Below, piece after piece: positions 60,185-64,000 of a DNA stretch of 64,000 nucleotides. The position numbers and the translations under genes were made by a program. Below the pieces are notes generated by a model. That model saw nothing but the letters and a program-made list of their open reading frames with translations, made no database searches and was not told where the DNA came from. The stretch is from Lentzea alba. Lineage in GTDB: Bacteria > Actinomycetota > Actinomycetes > Mycobacteriales > Pseudonocardiaceae. Location: contig NZ_JAAMPJ010000019.1 of the NCBI RefSeq assembly GCF_011067745.1, forward strand, positions 124,001 to 188,000, given 5' to 3'. The number at the start of each line of letters is the position of its first letter. The stretch's first letter is position 1.

Positions 60185-60619
60185 CTAATCGGACGGACCG
60201 GTCGCCGCTTCTCGATTCCTGATCGGCCGCATCACGGCTTTGGCCAGGCAGTTCGGAATGCCCTGGCCGTCGGTGGCGGCGACCTTCCTGTACTGGCTCG
60301 GCGACATGCCGACCAGCTCGGAGAAACGGGTGCTGAACGTGCCGAGCGAGGTGCAGCCGACCTCGAAGCAGACGTCGGTGACGGACATGTCGCCGCGCCG
60401 CAGCAGGGTCATGGCCCGCTCGATGCGGCGGGTCATCAGGTAGCTGTAGGGCGACTCGCCGAACGCCGCCCGGAAAGCGCGGCTCAGGTGACCGGCTGAT
60501 AGGTGCACGCCACGAGCCAGCGCCGCGACGTCGAGCGGTTCGCGGTACTCGCGGTCGATCCTGTCGCGCACCTTGCGGAGCAGGAGCAGTTCCTGCAGGC
60601 GCGGGTCCTGGGCGTTCAC
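60185..60619 (-). CDS. Short AraC-family DNA-binding protein (144 aa)
   Basis: Consists almost only of the AraC helix-turn-helix pair (about 15-110, LARGVHLSAGHLSRAFRAAFGESPYSYLMTRRIERAMTLLRRG...EVGCTSLGTFSTRFSELVGMSPSQYRK) with no sensor domain. The GTG at 60619 is used because homology to the family starts there; in-frame codons to 60778 lack it. It is cotranscribed with the VOC gene and probably controls it. Sensing might be done by the VOC protein or a separate factor. Confidence 0.8.
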   Translation of the reverse strand: MNAQDPRLQELLLLRKVRDRIDREYREPLDVAALARGVHLSAGHLSRAFRAAFGESPYSYLMTRRIERAMTLLRRGDMSVTDVCFEVGCTSLGTFSTRFSELVGMSPSQYRKVAATDGQGIPNCLAKAVMRPIRNREAATGPSD

Positions 60620-60838
60620 GTCGTACAGCCTAAGCCCCGCACCTGCCGAACCGGTACACGATCGCCACGCGCAACGTCCAGCACAATCTCGAAAAGACCG
60701 GTGGAGTTCACGCGCAAATTGTCTTTGATTGGCGATTTCGACTTCGAACACAGGGGTGCCCGAAACGTTTTCGCTCACTAGGCTCCGACCTACCCTGCCG
60801 GAAACTTTTGCGGACCCGAACGACCGGAGAGCACAAGC

Positions 60839-61618
60839 ATGCCCCCTGCGAAAACACTCACTTCCCGCCTGGCCAAATCATTTTTCGTCGGCAGCACGGC
60901 ATTCGTGGTGGTAGCCGGAATGACGAACAGCGCTTCAGCCGCCGTCCTGACCCCGCTGCCCGCGAACGCGACTTCGTTCCAGCGTACTTTCCAGCCGTTG
61001 TTCGACTACGACAGCGACGGCTGCCTGCCCGTCGCGGCCATCGACAGCAGCGGAAGGCTCAACGGCGGCCTCGACGACAGCGGGGCGGTCACCGGTCAGT
61101 GCCGCAGCGGCCACCTCGGCAATGCCAACACCTACTCGCGAGCCAAGTGCAACAACGGCTGGTGCGCCATTTCCTACGCCCTGTACTTCGAGAAGGACAT
61201 GAGCTGCGACAACTGCACGCCCACGTCGCACCGCCACGACTGGGAAGGCGTCGTGGTGTGGGTTCCGGAGAATCAGCCGACCCCCGGTTACGTGTCGGTG
61301 TCCCGGCACGGCCAGTACGAGACCAGGGCGTGGGGCAATGTTCCGGCGAAGACCGGCGTCCGGCCCGGGGTCGTTTACCACAAGGACGGCGCCAGCACGC
61401 ACGTCATGCGTTTCGCGGACGCCGGCGAACGGCCGGAGGCGTGGCCGGACGGCGGCTGGGACGAGCCCGCCCTGCTCAGCTGGGAGAACCTCGCACCGTC
61501 GCTGCGGGACACGCTGAACAGTTCCTCGTGGGGTGACGCCAACTTCCCGCTGCAGGACAGCAGGTGGCCGACCGAGCTGTCCAGGGCCAAGCCTTCCGGC
61601 ATTCCGTTCCAGCCCTGA
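60839..61618 (+). CDS. NPP1-family (necrosis-inducing-like) secreted protein (259 aa)
   Basis: A signal peptide (1 to about 35, ending SASAA) precedes an NPP1/NLP domain. SHRHDWEGVVVW (130-141) is the family heptapeptide region (usual form GHRHDWE), with Ser in place of the first Gly, and the metal-binding His/Asp/Glu residues are kept. Cysteines at 62, 88, 104, 109, 123 and 126 could form disulfides. Characterised NLPs damage plant plasma membranes; some relatives are non-toxic. The Ser substitution leaves activity open. It is monocistronic, convergent with the chitinase and separated from it by a hairpin. Confidence 0.85.
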   Translation: MPPAKTLTSRLAKSFFVGSTAFVVVAGMTNSASAAVLTPLPANATSFQRTFQPLFDYDSDGCLPVAAIDSSGRLNGGLDDSGAVTGQCRSGHLGNANTYSRAKCNNGWCAISYALYFEKDMSCDNCTPTSHRHDWEGVVVWVPENQPTPGYVSVSRHGQYETRAWGNVPAKTGVRPGVVYHKDGASTHVMRFADAGERPEAWPDGGWDEPALLSWENLAPSLRDTLNSSSWGDANFPLQDSRWPTELSRAKPSGIPFQP

Positions 61619-61637
61619 TTTCGCGCGCGAGGAAACA

Positions 61638-61676
61638 GTCGTGAGTGGTTTCCGCACGACGGAAACCACTCACGAC
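61638..61676. terminator. Bidirectional hairpin between NPP1 and chitinase genes
   Basis: Perfect 17-base arms (61638-61654 and 61660-61676) flank a 5-base loop (CACGA). The hairpin lies between convergent genes, 20 bases after the NPP1 stop and 7 bases after the chitinase stop, so it can end both transcripts. Its arm GAGTGGTTTCC differs from the cores of palindromes A and B. Confidence 0.7.
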
Positions 61677-61682
61677 GTCACC

Positions 61683-63998
61683 TCAGCAAGCGCCCTGGTC
61701 GCGCCAGACGCCCCACTCACCCGTGGTGCCGGGTTCCTCGTTCTGCGTCCACCACTGGGCCTTCCACTTGCGCCCCTTGTGCGACACCTCGTTGCCACCG
61801 GTGTAGACCTTGCCGCTCTCCCACGCGGGCAGCGAACAAGCCGGCGGGTTCGACGTGGTCGTCGTGGTGGTGGAGGTGGTCGTCGGCGGGGTATCGCCGC
61901 CGATGCGCGGGTAGTCGGCCGAGATGGCGTAGGACTGACCGCCGAACGTGAACACGAAGTTCGACGGCGTCGAGATCGGCAGCTGGTAGCTGACCGTCAG
62001 CTCGATCGACGCGCCCGGAGCGAGCGACTGCCACGACGGCAGCGTGAGCTCCGCCTTCTGGAAGTCGCCCTTCAGGCCGCCCACGTTGGCACCGCTGTGG
62101 CCCTTCGTCACGACCTTGAGCCCGAACCCGGACTGGTCGGCCATGCTGCCGGGCGCGCTGGTGCCGTAGTCGAACGCGATCTTCGTGCCACCGGGGACGG
62201 TGACGGTGGAACGGTTGGTGAACTTGATCTTCGGCGTGATCGGGTAGTTGTTGTCACCCAGCGCGAAGCCGTGCACGTCCACGTCGACCGCCAGCGACTG
62301 GGTCTGCTGGGTGGCGGCCTTCGCGGCACCGTAGGGCGCGGCGCCGTTGAGGCCGGTGTTGATGGTCGACAGCAGCGTGTCGCCGATGAAGTACTCCTTC
62401 TTGACGGAGTCGTACCTGTAGTCGCCGGCGAGCTCCCAGATCATGATGCCGCCGAGCCCCTTGTCCCGCACGTACTTGGCCTTCTCCGCGATCGACTGCT
62501 CGGTCTCGGTGGAGAGGAACACCTTCTTGTCGTTGTTCCACAGCCACGGCGACTTCAGCGTCGAGTCGTAGTACGGCGTGTACGTGCCGGTCAGGCGGTC
62601 CGTCGGGTCGTTGACCGGGTCGAGGCCGTACTGCGCGGAGTACGAACCGGTGACCTTGGCTTCGAGGTTCTTCGTGTGCCACAACGGGTTCACGCCGGAC
62701 GGCACCTCGGCGCCACCGGCGGTGACGTCGTGCCAGATGTTGTCGATGCCGGTCGCGCCGTTGCCGCACGGCGTGGTCGAGCCGACCGACGAACCGGTGC
62801 CGGGCGGACACTTCGACTGGTCCGGCAGCGCCGCCTTGCCCCACAACCCGTTCGTGCCACCGGTGACGCCCTGCCAGCCGCGCGAGTAGAACGGCACCCC
62901 GATGTTGATGCGGCCGGCCTGCATGGCACCGCGGTAGTAGTGGTACGCCCAGTCGGTGTTGAGGTACCCCATGCCCTCGTACTGCGGCGCCGTGTACACG
63001 CCACCGGCGGACAGCTCACCGTCCTTGCCGTCGTCGTAGAGAGCCGCGTTCGGGCCGACGAAGTGGTTCCACGAACCGTGCAGGTCGTAGCTCATGACGT
63101 TCAGGTAGTCGAGGTACTTGACGACCTGGTACGCCTCCTGACCGCGCAACAGCCAGCCCGAGGCGGGCACGGCGGCGGTCAGCAGGTAGTGCTTGCCGTC
63201 AGCGGCACCGGCGCGGTCGAGCTTCTCCCGCAGCGTCTTCATGATCGCCTGGTAGCCGGCCCACAGCGTGCCGCGGTTGGCGTTGGAGATCCAGAAGTCG
63301 TCGGGGTTGCCCGCGTGGTTGTTCGACGTCGCGTACTCGTAGTCGATGTCCGCGCCGTTGAAGCCGTACTGGCGCAGGAACGCGACGACGCTGTCCGCGA
63401 ACGTGTCGATCGCGGCCTGGTTCTGCCCCAGCTTGTAGAAGCCGCCGGACGCGTTGCGCGTGCCGTCGGCGTTGAAGAAGCCACCGGTCTCCGCCCAGCC
63501 GCCGACCGAGATCAGCGTCTTGACGTTCGGGTACTGCTTCTTGAACTTCGTCAGCTGGTTGAAGTGTCCCTTGTAGGGCAGCGACGGGTCCATCTCGGCA
63601 CCCGCGACGCCCGGCCACTCCATGCCGATCGACGAGTTGTTCGCGTTGTTGGCACCGACGGAGATCCTGTTCTGAGCGTCGATGTGCGCGAACGCGTAGT
63701 TCAGGTGCGTGACCTTGGTCCAGGGGACGTCCTTGGCGAGGTAGCCCGGCTGGTTGTTCTTGCCGGTGCGCCAGCTGGTGAAGTACCCGATCACGCGGCG
63801 GGACTTGGCCGAACCGAGGTTCTCGCGGCCCGCGGTGTCGTACACGGTGCAGTAGGGCGACTCGACGCCCGGCGTCTTGTACAGCCCGTCCGGCCGGCAG
63901 TCCTCGTGGGCCGCGGCGGCGGTCGGTGCGTTGGTCACGGCTATCAGGGTCCCGGCTAGCAGGGCTAACACCGGGACCACTCTGGCGAGCAGGCGCAA
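61683..63998 (-). CDS. Secreted GH18 chitinase with C-terminal chitin-binding module (at least 771 aa; 5' end probably outside)
   Basis: A signal peptide (about 1-30, ending AAAA) precedes a GH18 catalytic domain (about 65-540). The catalytic ADIDYE motif gives Asp217, Asp219 and the acid Glu221 (numbered from the first visible codon). A beta-rich accessory domain (about 560-700) follows, then a Thr-rich linker (about 710-725) and a CBM5/12-type chitin-binding module (PAWESGKVYTGGNEV...KAQWWTQNEEPG, about 730-771). It degrades chitin outside the cell. The first visible in-frame codon that could start translation is a TTG at 63998, two bases from the window edge, so the true start is likely just upstream. 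Confidence 0.9.
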   Translation of the reverse strand: MRLLARVVPVLALLAGTLIAVTNAPTAAAAHEDCRPDGLYKTPGVESPYCTVYDTAGRENLGSAKSRRVIGYFTSWRTGKNNQPGYLAKDVPWTKVTHLNYAFAHIDAQNRISVGANNANNSSIGMEWPGVAGAEMDPSLPYKGHFNQLTKFKKQYPNVKTLISVGGWAETGGFFNADGTRNASGGFYKLGQNQAAIDTFADSVVAFLRQYGFNGADIDYEYATSNNHAGNPDDFWISNANRGTLWAGYQAIMKTLREKLDRAGAADGKHYLLTAAVPASGWLLRGQEAYQVVKYLDYLNVMSYDLHGSWNHFVGPNAALYDDGKDGELSAGGVYTAPQYEGMGYLNTDWAYHYYRGAMQAGRINIGVPFYSRGWQGVTGGTNGLWGKAALPDQSKCPPGTGSSVGSTTPCGNGATGIDNIWHDVTAGGAEVPSGVNPLWHTKNLEAKVTGSYSAQYGLDPVNDPTDRLTGTYTPYYDSTLKSPWLWNNDKKVFLSTETEQSIAEKAKYVRDKGLGGIMIWELAGDYRYDSVKKEYFIGDTLLSTINTGLNGAAPYGAAKAATQQTQSLAVDVDVHGFALGDNNYPITPKIKFTNRSTVTVPGGTKIAFDYGTSAPGSMADQSGFGLKVVTKGHSGANVGGLKGDFQKAELTLPSWQSLAPGASIELTVSYQLPISTPSNFVFTFGGQSYAISADYPRIGGDTPPTTTSTTTTTTSNPPACSLPAWESGKVYTGGNEVSHKGRKWKAQWWTQNEEPGTTGEWGVWRDQGAC

Positions 63999-64000
63999 GA

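Noticed and set aside
61533..63959. Long plus-strand frame (about 808 codons) opposite the chitinase
   Set aside because: Antisense to the GH18 gene, which has complete catalytic and binding motifs.
1..64000. CRISPR arrays, tRNA or rRNA genes, riboswitches
   Set aside because: No regularly spaced repeats, cloverleaf sequence or conserved rRNA segments were noticed on either strand; small RNA genes could be missed by eye.

Overview
The window is high-GC actinobacterial chromosome. GC-rich codon use, many GTG starts, stop/start overlaps (ATGA/GTGA), an XRE/DUF397 regulator pair, a mycothiol-dependent DinB-type enzyme, a DUF222/13E12 HNH protein and secreted chitin/glucan hydrolases all fit a mycelial soil actinomycete, most likely Pseudonocardiales (Lentzea/Saccharothrix/Actinosynnema-like). 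The genus is inferred from gene content. No rRNA, tRNA, CRISPR array, replication origin or intact mobile element was seen.

Layout. (1) 1-10417, minus strand: a run encoding a two-domain SnoaL-like protein, a zinc-type macrodomain hydrolase, a class M sirtuin (SirTM), a zinc alcohol dehydrogenase and, behind its own likely promoter, a large PUFA-synthase-like PKS (tandem nitronate-monooxygenase-like barrels, KS, AT, two ACPs, KR) overlapping a second KS protein that runs off the left edge. The sirtuin/macrodomain pair is a predicted write/erase ADP-ribosylation module and the most interesting system here. (2) 10473-20004: regulators (AraC, winged helix, MerR), two tandem phosphotransferase paralogues, a MerR-thioredoxin operon with an operator-like palindrome, a Na+/H+ antiporter, a uridine kinase/GGCT fusion and a VWA protein. 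(3) 20003-21270: a 5'-truncated GlxA-type regulator beside a decayed IS1380-like transposase. (4) 21330-30249: FAD monooxygenase, XRE/DUF397 pair, a MacAB-like export operon with its two-component system, and a methyltransferase. (5) 30474-33404: a long perfect palindrome, a TetX-like monooxygenase and a decayed D-galactonate (dgo) locus: aldolase and FadR-type regulator intact, but sugar dehydrogenase and galactonate dehydratase collapsed into one 94-codon ORF. (6) 33481-43856: secreted sphingomyelinase-like enzyme, DUF6968 protein, SWIM/DUF6493 pair, LysA-like decarboxylase, GH16 glucanase with a CebR-like box, uridine kinase, and an uncharacterised membrane/TPR pair. (7) 43871-53573: secreted M43 protease, HTH_42 protein, MarR/MMPL divergon with twin operators, ECF sigma factor with an epoxide-hydrolase-like enzyme, and a TetR-controlled SDR operon with a perfect 24-bp operator palindrome. 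(8) 53600-55661: dead IS630-type transposase, HNH/DUF222 protein and an AT-richer spacer. (9) 55691-64000: NarL/DesR-type two-component system, substrate-binding lipoprotein, MBL hydrolase, AraC-VOC pair, NPP1 necrosis-inducing-like protein, and a GH18 chitinase whose true start is probably just past the right edge.

How they work together: three secreted polymer- or membrane-attacking enzymes (GH16, GH18, NPP1) plus the sphingomyelinase-like protein suggest a saprophytic or host-surface lifestyle. Several compact divergons (MarR/MMPL, TetR/SDR, AraC/SnoaL, MerR/Trx, FadR/dgo) carry visible operator candidates. Decay is localised to the GlxA/IS1380, dgo and IS630 sites.
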